A DNA stretch of 32,218 bases from Caryophanales bacterium UBA6879 (lineage in GTDB: Bacteria; Bacillota_I; Bacilli_A; RFN20; CAG-288), in the NCBI GenBank assembly GCA_002449135.1, contig DKCH01000054.1:204-32421 (forward strand), in the 5' to 3' direction. The notes under the pieces were generated by a model that did no database searches, had not been told where the DNA came from, and was given only the letters and a program-made list of their open reading frames with translations. The position numbers were made by a program, and so were the translations under genes. Of this stretch, positions 1 to 7,288 are shown piece after piece. Positions within the stretch are counted from its first letter, which is position 1. The number at the start of each line of letters is the position of its first letter.

Positions 1-219
1 CATTGCAAAAAGATAGGCATACCAGTTATATCTATACATGGTCTTAGACATACACATGCTTCAATTCTTTTATTCGCAGGCGTTTCTATTGCGAGTGTCG
101 CTCGCAGATTGGGACATGCCAGCATGACTACAACGCAAAAGACATATTTACACATAATACAAGAATTAGAAAATCAGGACGTAGATATTGTCATGAGATC
201 TATATCAGGACTTAATTAA
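1..219 (+). CDS. Tyrosine recombinase (phage-type integrase), C-terminal part
   Basis: This is a reading frame open from the window edge to a TAA at 217-219. The visible 72 residues are the end of the catalytic domain of a tyrosine recombinase. They contain HGLRHTHAS (the H-x-x-R box; H13 and R16 of the visible part), then LGHASMTTTQKTYLH, which carries the third active-site histidine (H39) and the nucleophilic tyrosine (Y49). Such enzymes cut and rejoin DNA at attachment sites of prophages and integrative elements. The 5' part lies outside the window, so its intactness cannot be judged. It uses GC-richer codons (GCG, GTC, CGC) than its neighbours, which suits a transferred gene. No attachment-site repeat or tRNA target could be recognised beside it. 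Confidence 0.85.
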   Translation, partial: HCKKIGIPVISIHGLRHTHASILLFAGVSIASVARRLGHASMTTTQKTYLHIIQELENQDVDIVMRSISGLN

Positions 220-638
220 AAGGATAATTCCCTTACGCATAGTTAACTACTTTTTAAATATTTCTTTACATTAATATATTTTTTATTTAAAAAAACTCAT
301 CCACATTAACCATTACTTCCTTAGCCTGATTTACGACTTCATCATTTTTGAACTTAAAATTTTGTCTTTCTTTATTATAAAAATAATAGTGGAACAAGGA
401 AGAAAGTATTTATATAATCATTTTCTTCAAATATAATTCTTCTTTTCTTTAAAAACTACATTGTTAAAGAACCATATGCAATAATTTCACCTATGATAAA
501 TAAATGAAACTATATTTTCATAATTAATGTTTAAAAGAAAGGATCATTTACTAAAAATATAAAATTGAAATATGTAAATGAATATTATCGTATTAACTTA
601 TAACTCTACTTTATAGCTTAAGATTCAAAATTAATTAT
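220..638. other. AT-rich gap after the integrase, probably decayed DNA
   Basis: This stretch of about 420 bases has no complete gene. It is strongly AT-rich and full of stops in all frames. The one coding-like trace is on the minus strand at 287-409, described separately. No tRNA, terminator with a clear stem or direct repeat was found by eye. Its position directly behind an integrase gene suggests the eroded border of an old integrated element. Confidence 0.5.
287..409 (-). pseudogene. Possible gene remnant, about 40 codons, no start
   Basis: On the minus strand a frame is open from just after a TAA (410-412) to a TAA at 287-289. It reads roughly ILSSLFHYYFYNKERQNF, then KFKNDEVVNQAKEVMVNV and DEFF. 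The mix of charged and aromatic residues with few poly-Lys/Phe/Ile runs looks more like protein than the surrounding random AT-rich frames. There is no ATG or GTG start and no ribosome binding site; a TTG at 395-397 is the only possible start. It probably is the tail of a lost gene from the element that carried the integrase. The family is not recognised, and chance remains possible. Confidence 0.3.
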
Positions 639-1502
639 TTAATCTTCCTGATTTCTTCTTATTTTAATAACCTCTAACATTCTATTTACACCCTCTACGG
701 TATTATCATAGAAAAATTGAGATTGGTTTAAATCTAATGATTTAATAAGTTCCATATCATTACTATCTAATTTAAAATCAAAAATATTAAAATTCTCTTT
801 CATTCTTTCTAAATGAGTAGTTTTTGAAACCACTACTATATTTTGTTCTATTAACCATCTTAGTATTACTTGAGCAGGACTCTTATGATACTTATTTCCA
901 ATTGAAACTAGAATTGGATTACTAAAAATTTTATTTTTACCTTCAGCAAAAGGTGCCCAAGCCTCAACTTGAACATTATTTTGTTCCATAAAAAATATTT
1001 CACTTTTTCTTTGATAAAAAGGATTAATCTCTATTTGATTTACTTGTGGTTTTATTTTATTAAAAGCAATTAAATCAGCTAAACGATCTGGATAAAAATT
1101 TGAAACACCTATTGCTTTTATTTTTCCTTGTTCATAATATTCTTCTAATGCCTTATATGTTCCGTAATAATCAGAAAAAGGATGATGAATTAAAACCAAG
1201 TCAAGGTAAGTTGTTTGTAATCTTTTTAATGATGCTTCAAAAGAATCCTTAGTTTTACTATATCCAAAATTATCAACCCATATTTTTGTAGTAATAAATA
1301 ATTTATCTCTAGAAATCCCGCATTCTTTAATTGCTTCACCAACTTCTTTTTCGTTTTTATATCCTTGTGCAGTATCAATATGACGATAACCTACTTTAAT
1401 TGCATCAATAACGGAATCTTTTGTTAATTCTTTAGGAATTTGATAAACTCCAAAACCGACTACAGGCATCTTAATACCGTTATTTAATAAAACATAGTTC
1501 AT
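639..1502 (-). CDS. Aldo/keto reductase
   Basis: This 287-residue protein has the length of a single-domain AKR TIM barrel, an NADPH-dependent cytoplasmic reductase of aldehydes or ketones. The catalytic tetrad is visible: D43 in GYRHIDTAQGY, Y48 in the same motif, K73 in ITTKIW and H106 in LIHHP. The cofactor-side signatures IGVSNF (near residue 131) and VVVSKTTHLERMKEN (near 224-238) are also present. The ATG at 1502 follows a full AGGAGGT Shine-Dalgarno sequence (complement of 1511-1517). It is transcribed alone, divergently from the DUF1538 operon, across a gap of 108 bases. It most resembles the 2,5-diketo-D-gluconate reductase/YvgN-like group. The substrate cannot be read from sequence. 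Confidence 0.93.
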   Translation of the reverse strand: MNYVLLNNGIKMPVVGFGVYQIPKELTKDSVIDAIKVGYRHIDTAQGYKNEKEVGEAIKECGISRDKLFITTKIWVDNFGYSKTKDSFEASLKRLQTTYLDLVLIHHPFSDYYGTYKALEEYYEQGKIKAIGVSNFYPDRLADLIAFNKIKPQVNQIEINPFYQRKSEIFFMEQNNVQVEAWAPFAEGKNKIFSNPILVSIGNKYHKSPAQVILRWLIEQNIVVVSKTTHLERMKENFNIFDFKLDSNDMELIKSLDLNQSQFFYDNTVEGVNRMLEVIKIRRNQED

Positions 1503-1584
1503 ATATTTAATACCTCCTGATATTTTTATTTTAAACCATACAAATATTTTTTTCTAAAAAAGTTTATTTTTTACTTTTATGTTT

Positions 1585-1590
1585 TATAAA
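1585..1590 (+). promoter_or_regulatory. Candidate -10 box before the DUF1538 operon
   Basis: TATAAA lies 20 bases before the ATG at 1611. The upstream region has only a weak -35 (TTTATT at 1563-1568, spacing 16). A start about 7 bases after the box would leave a leader of roughly 13 bases, and no Shine-Dalgarno sequence is visible in it. Confidence 0.4.
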
Positions 1591-1610
1591 TCTAGTTTAA
1601 ACTATTTTAG

Positions 1611-3227
1611 ATGCGCAATGAATTTATTTTAAAATTAAAAGAAGCTAGCTTCTCAATCTTACCTATATTTATATTAATATACATTTTAAATTTCTCTTCT
1701 AAGAATGTAAATTTAGATTCCCCATCTTTTAATAACTTTGGTCCCGTTTTTGTTTCTTTTACTATCTCAATAATTCCATTAATATTTGGAATGACATTAT
1801 TTAGCTTAGGGGCAGAAAAAGCTATGGGCCAAATAGGTGAAATTGTAGGTAAAAATTTAACCAAAAGGAAATCATTAACTTTATTAATAATAATTGCCTT
1901 TTTACTAGGAACTTTATTAACAGTTGCTGAGCCGGATTTATCTATACTTTCTTCTCGTTTTTTTACTGGTGCTTCTTCTTATATTTTAATAATAGTTACT
2001 TCTATTGGTGTTGGTTTATTATTAGTAGTTGCTATCTTACGTGTAATTTTTCAAAAATCATTAAAATCATGGTTAATTTTTGCTTACTTAATAGTCTTTG
2101 CTTTAGGCTGTATTGCTGATTCTTCTTTCTACTCTATTGTTTTTGATGCTGGTGGGGCTACAACTGGATCAGTTAGTGTTCCTTTTATCATTTCTTTAGG
2201 TGTTGGTGTAGCCTTAGTTAGAGGTGGTAAAAATCCTGAAGATGATTCTTTTGGCTATACTGGTCTATGCTCTTTAGGTCCTTTAATTTCTGTAATGATT
2301 ATGTCTATTGTCTTATCTAATTCTAATTCGTTAGATAGCATTTATTCTGGCTTAATTGAAAATGTAAAAAGTATGAATGTCACTTTAACAAATTATAGTG
2401 AAATTGGTACTTTCTATTTATCTAATTTTACTTCTTCATTAATAGAGATTTCTTTATCATTATCACCTATTGTTGTTTTCTTTTTTATCTATCAATTCTT
2501 TTTAAAAATTAAAACAAAAGAATTAATTTCTATTATTATTGGTTTACTTTATACCTATATTGGATTAGTTTTATTTATTATGGGTGCTAATTCTGGTTTT
2601 ATTCCTGTAGCTAGTAGCATAGGTGCTGGAGCTAGTAAAATGAACTTTTCTTTACTTTTATTCCTTGGTTTTTGTATTGGTTTATTAATAATTTTAGCTG
2701 AACCTGGTGTTCACGTTTTAGCTAACCAAGTAAATGATGTTTCACGTGGAGTTATTTCTAAAAGTTCTATTTTTATTTCTTTAGGAATAGCAACTGGTTT
2801 AGCTGTCATATTTAATTTGTTACGTATACGATTTAATATTTCTTTAATTTATATTATTGGTCCTTTATATATTGTTGCTTTTATTTTATCTTTGTTTGTT
2901 CCAGACATTTATTTAGCAATTGCTTTTGATTCAGCCGGGATTGCAACTGGTAGCTTAGCTAGTTGCTTTGTTCTTCCTCTTTCTATTGCTTACACTTCAA
3001 ATGTTTTTGATTTATATTACAAAAATTTAAATATTTCAAAAGGTCAATTCATTTTAGAAAACGGTTTTGGTGTTATGGGTTTAATTTCTTGTTTTCCAAT
3101 ATTAGCTATAGAAATAATTGGCTTAACTGCAGTAATAAAAGCTAAAGTAAAATATATGCAAGCCTTAAAAGCTAACATTAGTGAAGATGATAATCAAATT
3201 GTTCATCTTCCTTCTTATCAGGAGTAA
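1611..3227 (+). CDS. DUF1538 family membrane protein with internal duplication
   Basis: This is a 538-residue, highly hydrophobic protein of the DUF1538 family with about twelve probable membrane segments. The family has no established transport substrate that I can name. Two homologous halves are visible. AEPD at 106-109 recurs as AEPG at 373-376, FDAGGATTGS at 178-187 recurs as FDSAGIATGS at 439-448, and FGYTGLCSLGPL near 214 recurs as FGVMGLISCFPI near 486. Conserved acids and G/T/S-rich breaks inside membrane segments suggest a transporter built from two repeats, which is an inference. The start at 1611 lacks a Shine-Dalgarno sequence. Two PII-like genes follow at once (2-base gap, then overlap), so the protein may be gated by them, as AmtB is by GlnK. 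Confidence 0.85.
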   Translation: MRNEFILKLKEASFSILPIFILIYILNFSSKNVNLDSPSFNNFGPVFVSFTISIIPLIFGMTLFSLGAEKAMGQIGEIVGKNLTKRKSLTLLIIIAFLLGTLLTVAEPDLSILSSRFFTGASSYILIIVTSIGVGLLLVVAILRVIFQKSLKSWLIFAYLIVFALGCIADSSFYSIVFDAGGATTGSVSVPFIISLGVGVALVRGGKNPEDDSFGYTGLCSLGPLISVMIMSIVLSNSNSLDSIYSGLIENVKSMNVTLTNYSEIGTFYLSNFTSSLIEISLSLSPIVVFFFIYQFFLKIKTKELISIIIGLLYTYIGLVLFIMGANSGFIPVASSIGAGASKMNFSLLLFLGFCIGLLIILAEPGVHVLANQVNDVSRGVISKSSIFISLGIATGLAVIFNLLRIRFNISLIYIIGPLYIVAFILSLFVPDIYLAIAFDSAGIATGSLASCFVLPLSIAYTSNVFDLYYKNLNISKGQFILENGFGVMGLISCFPILAIEIIGLTAVIKAKVKYMQALKANISEDDNQIVHLPSYQE

Positions 3228-3229
3228 TT

Positions 3230-3655
3230 ATGCCATTATTAAAAAAAGATAAAATAAATAAAAATAATAATCTTCCATATGAAAAACAAGAAAAACTAAC
3301 TTCATTAATTTTATATGTAATAATTGTAAACCGTGGTCAAGGACACTATTATTTAGATGAATTAAATAAGTTAGGAGTTTCCTTCTCATCTTTAATATAT
3401 GGATACTCTAACCCTCCAGAAGAAATAGTTGCTTTATTTGGTAATTTAGAAACTAAAAAGGATTTAGTATTTACTATATTTAGAAAAGAATTATTACCAC
3501 ATATAAGAGACTTAATTCAAAGGAGATTTATTATTTCAAAACAAGCTAAAGGAGTAGCTTTTGGTATTCCAATTGATAGTGTAGCTGGAGTAATAATTTA
3601 TAAATTTTTAGCTGATCAAAGCAAAAACATAAGGGAGAATAACAATGGAAAATAA
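3230..3655 (+). CDS. PII-like signalling protein, first of a pair
   Basis: This is a 141-residue protein with the layout of the PII superfamily (ferredoxin-like, usually a trimer). Beta strand 1 is LILYVIIVNRGQG (27-39) and a helix follows. The T-loop region around VSFSSLIYGYSNPPEE (50-65) is short and has no uridylylatable tyrosine motif like that of GlnB. Strand 3 is KKDLVFTIFRKE (76-87), and a B-loop-like KGVAFGIPID spans 107-116. It has about 25 extra, lysine/asparagine-rich N-terminal residues. AGGAG at 3219-3223 precedes the ATG. It sits between the DUF1538 membrane protein and a second PII-like gene. It probably binds a small ligand and docks on a partner; ligand and partner are unknown. 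Confidence 0.75.
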   Translation: MPLLKKDKINKNNNLPYEKQEKLTSLILYVIIVNRGQGHYYLDELNKLGVSFSSLIYGYSNPPEEIVALFGNLETKKDLVFTIFRKELLPHIRDLIQRRFIISKQAKGVAFGIPIDSVAGVIIYKFLADQSKNIRENNNGK

Positions 3656-3974
3656 ATTAATAATTGCAATTGTTAATAAAGGTACAACAGACTTAGTAAT
3701 GTTAGCAGCAAGAAAAGCAGGTGCGAAAGGTGGAACAATTTGTTCAGCAAGAGGAACAGGTAATCCAGATATTGCTAAATTTTACGGTATTCCTATTACC
3801 CCTGAAAAAGAAATGGTTTTTATTATAGTAGATGAAAAAATAAAAGATAATGTCATGAAAGCTATCTATGATGAAGCAGGAATTAAAACCCAAGGACAAG
3901 GTATTGTTTTCTCTTTGCCATTAATTGAAGCACTAGGCTTAGAACCAATACAAGAAGATGACAACAAACAATAA
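3645..3974 (+). CDS. P-II family nitrogen regulator-like protein, second of a pair
   Basis: This 109-residue protein has the length of a canonical PII monomer. KLIIAIVNKGTTDLVMLAARKAGAKGGTI (4-32) is the first strand-helix unit. The predicted T-loop is short, with CSARGTGNPD (33-42), the ARG-T/S-G signature I associate with the PII-like rather than the GlnB/GlnK branch. EMVFIIVDEKI (56-66) is strand 3, and the B-loop-like KTQGQGIVFSLP (81-92) resembles the nucleotide-binding turn. GlnB's uridylylation tyrosine is absent. The start overlaps the previous gene by 11 bases and has a good AGGGAGA site, so the two are translationally coupled. The end overlaps the DUF1275 gene. It is likely a sensor acting on a membrane protein of this operon. 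Confidence 0.82.
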   Translation: MENKLIIAIVNKGTTDLVMLAARKAGAKGGTICSARGTGNPDIAKFYGIPITPEKEMVFIIVDEKIKDNVMKAIYDEAGIKTQGQGIVFSLPLIEALGLEPIQEDDNKQ

Positions 3975-4713
3975 ACATTTTTCATGGTCATTATTTTATG
4001 GACTGACCATGGCATTTATTGGTGGTTTTATTGAATTATATTCCATAAAAGTTCGTGGAACATATGCTGGAATGATGACTGGAAATGTCATAAATACCTT
4101 TATTTCATTTCTTGATAATAAAACCAAAACTGGGCTTTTTTATTTATCATGTGTTTTAACTTTCTTTTTTACTTGTTTTATTGTAGAAGGAATTTTATTA
4201 CTTCTTAAAAAAAATAAAAAGAATTTTAGAAGTTTAATTATCTTTCTTCAAATTATTGTTTTAATGCCTTCTTTATTTTTAAAAGTAACAGTCCAAGAAG
4301 AGTTTCTTGGTTATACAAACTTAGAAAAAGCAACATATTTAGATTTACTTATAAATTGTTTTTTATCTATCTATGGTGCTTTACAATTTACAGCTTTTAA
4401 TAAAATGAATGGACATGTCTATGTTGCCACAATGCTTTCTTCTACTTTAAAAAATTTTGTTGTCAATTTAATGGATGGTATAGTAAAAAAAGATAAAAAT
4501 CTTTTATTAAACGCACTTGATTTTTTCTTAGTTGCAACCTTTTTTATTTTTGGAGGAATAGTTTTTTATCTTTCATTTAAAAATTTAAATACTCAGCAAA
4601 TTCAATATTTACTAGCTGTTCCAATAAGTATCTTATTTATTCTTTTTATATTTTCTTTTATTACTTTTAGAAATGAAGAAACTAATGATGATACTTTAAA
4701 GAAAGCTCAATAG
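3958..4713 (+). CDS. DUF1275 (YoaK-like) membrane protein
   Basis: This is a 251-residue membrane protein with about six hydrophobic segments. The family hallmark is near the N-terminus: GGFIELYSIKVRGTYAGMMTGNVI (residues 20-43), ending in the T-G-N motif of DUF1275. A second conserved block, GALQFTAFNKMNGH, lies near residues 140-153. The function is not established for the family. The ATG at 3958 lies inside the end of the second PII-like gene (17-base overlap), so it is the fourth cistron of that operon. Its 3' end overlaps the convergent ClC gene by 32 bases, and no terminator separates them. The C-terminus is short and polar (RNEETNDDTLKKAQ). Confidence 0.82.
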   Translation: MTTNNKHFSWSLFYGLTMAFIGGFIELYSIKVRGTYAGMMTGNVINTFISFLDNKTKTGLFYLSCVLTFFFTCFIVEGILLLLKKNKKNFRSLIIFLQIIVLMPSLFLKVTVQEEFLGYTNLEKATYLDLLINCFLSIYGALQFTAFNKMNGHVYVATMLSSTLKNFVVNLMDGIVKKDKNLLLNALDFFLVATFFIFGGIVFYLSFKNLNTQQIQYLLAVPISILFILFIFSFITFRNEETNDDTLKKAQ

Positions 4714-5971
4714 CTTTTTCATAAAAATTAGTAGAATTAAACACTTTTAATATTGTAGTAGATAAATAAATAGTAACAAAAATAAATGGTAATAAAATAA
4801 AAGCATCTAAAATATCCATATTGTAATTAAAGATTGTAGTAAAAACCAAACATGAAGCAGTAAAAGGAATATTATTAATCATAGCTAACACCATAGCCAT
4901 ACTAATTAAAATAACTAAGGAATAATATTCAGGTGCTAAATTAAAAGTTAATGTTAAAAATTTTGAAGCAATCTCACCAGTTAAAGCACCAATTGCCATA
5001 ATAGGTATTACTAATCCACCTGTAACTCCACCGGCGCCGCAAATTGAAGTAATAAAAATTCTAAAAACTAAAATTCCAAAAATTGCTAGCATTGATAAAT
5101 GTGAAAAATCCATTTCAACAATATTAACTCCACTACCTAAAAAATCAAAAAAGAATAAATTTAAAACAATAATAATAGGAAAAAAAATAAAAGCGCGATA
5201 AGTAACTATTTTATTTTTAGAAAATTTATAAAAAATCTTTTTAAAGAAAAGTAAAGCGTGATAAGTAATAAAAGAAGTAGGAACATTTAAAACCATTAAG
5301 AAAAAAAGAATATATAAATGAGCAAAGTTAGGCATCTGAAAATCATGCAAAGCTAATATTTGATGATGATCAAGAACATAAACCATTAAAGATGAACTTA
5401 TAGTAATAACTATACCTCGAATTAATAATTTAAAAGAAAATCTTTTTAAACCAGTTTCAAAAGTATAAAAGATACCGGCCAAAGGAGAAATGTAGGCTGC
5501 ACCAAAGCCAGCACCAATACCTAAAGCCATTTCATCTTCATCCATATTTTTTTCTTTAAATAAATCTTGACTCATCTTAGTAATTTTACCAGCTAAAACC
5601 AAACATGGCCCTTCTGAGCCTAAAGGAAAACCAGCAAAAGTAGAAATATAAGAATTAATAATTAAAGCAGGTATTTCATAAAGCCAGTCAATTTTTTCTT
5701 TTTTCCTAATAGCAATTAATAAATTTGGGGTCCCTGAGCCATCGATAGCTGGATATTTTTTAATCAAAAAATAATTAATAAACATTCCAATTAAAACAAT
5801 AAAAATCACACTGCAAATAATTAGCAAATGTTTATTATTATATAAAAAACTACTTAAATCACTTATATATCGAATTCCAATTAAATAAATTCCAATTAAT
5901 GATCCAATAAGTATCCCTACAATTAGATCTATTAATAGTAATAATAGAAATCTTATTTTTTTATTTTCCAT
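4682..5971 (-). CDS. ClC-family chloride channel/transporter
   Basis: This is a ClC anion transport protein of 429 residues from the ATG chosen here; residue numbers below count from the in-frame GTG at 5986 (+5). The anion-binding signatures are present: GSGTP (83-87, with the central serine), GSEGP (123-127, with gating glutamate E125 matching E148 of E. coli ClC) and GGVTGGLVIP in the C-terminal half. NFYEKAI near the end holds the tyrosine matching Y445. The position matching the internal proton glutamate (E203) is T178 in GIFYTFETGLKRF, which questions Cl-/H+ exchange. There are no CBS domains. The ATG is preferred because GAGAA sits 8 bases upstream, and the promoter would place the transcript start almost on the GTG. 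Confidence 0.88.
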   Translation of the reverse strand: MENKKIRFLLLLLIDLIVGILIGSLIGIYLIGIRYISDLSSFLYNNKHLLIICSVIFIVLIGMFINYFLIKKYPAIDGSGTPNLLIAIRKKEKIDWLYEIPALIINSYISTFAGFPLGSEGPCLVLAGKITKMSQDLFKEKNMDEDEMALGIGAGFGAAYISPLAGIFYTFETGLKRFSFKLLIRGIVITISSSLMVYVLDHHQILALHDFQMPNFAHLYILFFLMVLNVPTSFITYHALLFFKKIFYKFSKNKIVTYRAFIFFPIIIVLNLFFFDFLGSGVNIVEMDFSHLSMLAIFGILVFRIFITSICGAGGVTGGLVIPIMAIGALTGEIASKFLTLTFNLAPEYYSLVILISMAMVLAMINNIPFTASCLVFTTIFNYNMDILDAFILLPFIFVTIYLSTTILKVFNSTNFYEKAIELSLKYHH

Positions 5972-5994
5972 TAAACTTGTTCTCACTTTTACAT

Positions 5995-6022
5995 TTTATA
6001 AAATAAATGAAATATTAAGCAA
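5995..6022 (-). promoter_or_regulatory. Promoter of the ClC gene
   Basis: On the minus strand, TTGCTT (complement of 6017-6022) is followed after 16 bases by TATAAA (complement of 5995-6000). The predicted start near 5988 gives a leader of about 17 bases before the ATG at 5971 and would almost abolish the GTG at 5986. Confidence 0.55.
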
Positions 6023-6061
6023 GTGCTTTAATTATAATTATTTTTTTAAGATCAAATAAAA

Positions 6062-7288
6062 TCATTGCTCAATATTAGCAAGCATTAATTTAATACGATT
6101 TTCTTGATTTACTTTTGTAGCTCCTGGGTCATAATCAATTGCTGCAATATTAACATCTGGAAACATATTTTTTATAGGTCTAATCATACCTTTTCCGACT
6201 ATGTGATTTGGTAAACACCCAAAAGGTTGTGCGCAAACAATATTTTTTACACCTCTTTTAGCCATGGCAACCATTTCAGCAGGAATTAGCCAACCTTCTC
6301 CCATTTTAACACCACGTGAAATAATACCTTGACAGGCTTTTTTTACATTTTCAAAATCTTCATATGTGTAAAATTGACTTCCTTTTAAAGATTTATTTAG
6401 ATTAATACTCATTTTATATAAAAATTTATAAGCCAAAGAAACAAACATATGAGTAAATTTATGATGTTTATATAATTTATAATCAACATTATTATTAGAT
6501 AAACAATAAAGCAAAAATTCCGTTAAAGAAGGAAGCTCAACTTCTGTCTGTTCACTTACCAAAAAATCAACTAAGTGGTTGTTAGCTAAAGAAGAATATT
6601 TAACAAAAATTTCACCAACAATACCAACTCTTGGCTTCCTTTTTTGAGGTATCTTAATTAAAGAGAACTCATTAATTATATATTGATAATTTTTCTTAAG
6701 TCTTAAAAAGCCTTTTCCTTTATCCATCTTTGTTAGTAAATTATCAAAACACTTTTCTTGAATTTCATCAGCTTGATTTTTATATGTTTCATAAGGTTTA
6801 GTTTGATTATAAAGAAGCATAATCAAATCACCATATAAAACAGAACATAACATGTTTTTAGCCATTTTAAAGCCAATAGGTATTGAAAAATCCTTTTCTA
6901 ATCCAGAAACATTTAAAGTAATAACTGGAACTTGTGGAAATTGTTTTTCTAAAGCCTTTTTTATTAAAAAATAATAATTAGATGCTCTACACCCACCACC
7001 TGTTTGAGTAATTAAAACAGCAGTCTTATTTAAATCATACTTACCAGAATTTAAAGCATCAATATATTGTCCTGTAACAATTAAGGCTGGGTAACAGGCA
7101 TCATTATGAATGTTTTTCAATCCTTCATCTTTAATTTGTCTTCCCTCAGTTTCTAAAAGCTCAGTTTTGTAACCGACTAAATTAAAAGCTTTTGATAAAA
7201 AACGAAAATGAATAGGAAGCATATTAGGGAGTAAAATAGTATATTTTTCCTTTTTTAATTTATTAAAGAAAGCTTTTCTTTTATTCAT
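6062..7288 (-). CDS. 2-hydroxyacyl-CoA dehydratase (HgdB-like) family protein
   Basis: This is a 408-residue protein of the superfamily that includes the iron-sulfur subunits of 2-hydroxyacyl-CoA dehydratases and benzoyl-CoA reductases. Cysteines in family-like settings are C65 (NDACYPA), C100 (TGGGCRASNY), C351 and C357 (CAQPFGCLPNH); some probably hold a [4Fe-4S] cluster. The ATG overlaps the end of the activase gene by 8 bases, with AGGAAAG just upstream, so translation is coupled. In many Firmicutes this block is, as I recall, the C-terminal part of one activase-related protein of about 1400 residues. Here it is separate: 981 + 408 residues. The substrate is unknown, and a classical two-subunit dehydratase is not seen nearby. 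Confidence 0.82.
   Translation of the reverse strand: MNKRKAFFNKLKKEKYTILLPNMLPIHFRFLSKAFNLVGYKTELLETEGRQIKDEGLKNIHNDACYPALIVTGQYIDALNSGKYDLNKTAVLITQTGGGCRASNYYFLIKKALEKQFPQVPVITLNVSGLEKDFSIPIGFKMAKNMLCSVLYGDLIMLLYNQTKPYETYKNQADEIQEKCFDNLLTKMDKGKGFLRLKKNYQYIINEFSLIKIPQKRKPRVGIVGEIFVKYSSLANNHLVDFLVSEQTEVELPSLTEFLLYCLSNNNVDYKLYKHHKFTHMFVSLAYKFLYKMSINLNKSLKGSQFYTYEDFENVKKACQGIISRGVKMGEGWLIPAEMVAMAKRGVKNIVCAQPFGCLPNHIVGKGMIRPIKNMFPDVNIAAIDYDPGATKVNQENRIKLMLANIEQ

Noticed and set aside
1607..1864. Minus-strand open frame of 85 codons inside the DUF1538 gene
   Set aside because: It is opposite a well-supported membrane protein gene; its content is the complement of hydrophobic codons and it has no start signals.
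7281..7288. Frameshift breaking one long activase gene
   Set aside because: The junction has a separate ATG with a good AGGAAAG site and an 8-base overlap, so two intended genes fit better than an error or a mutation.
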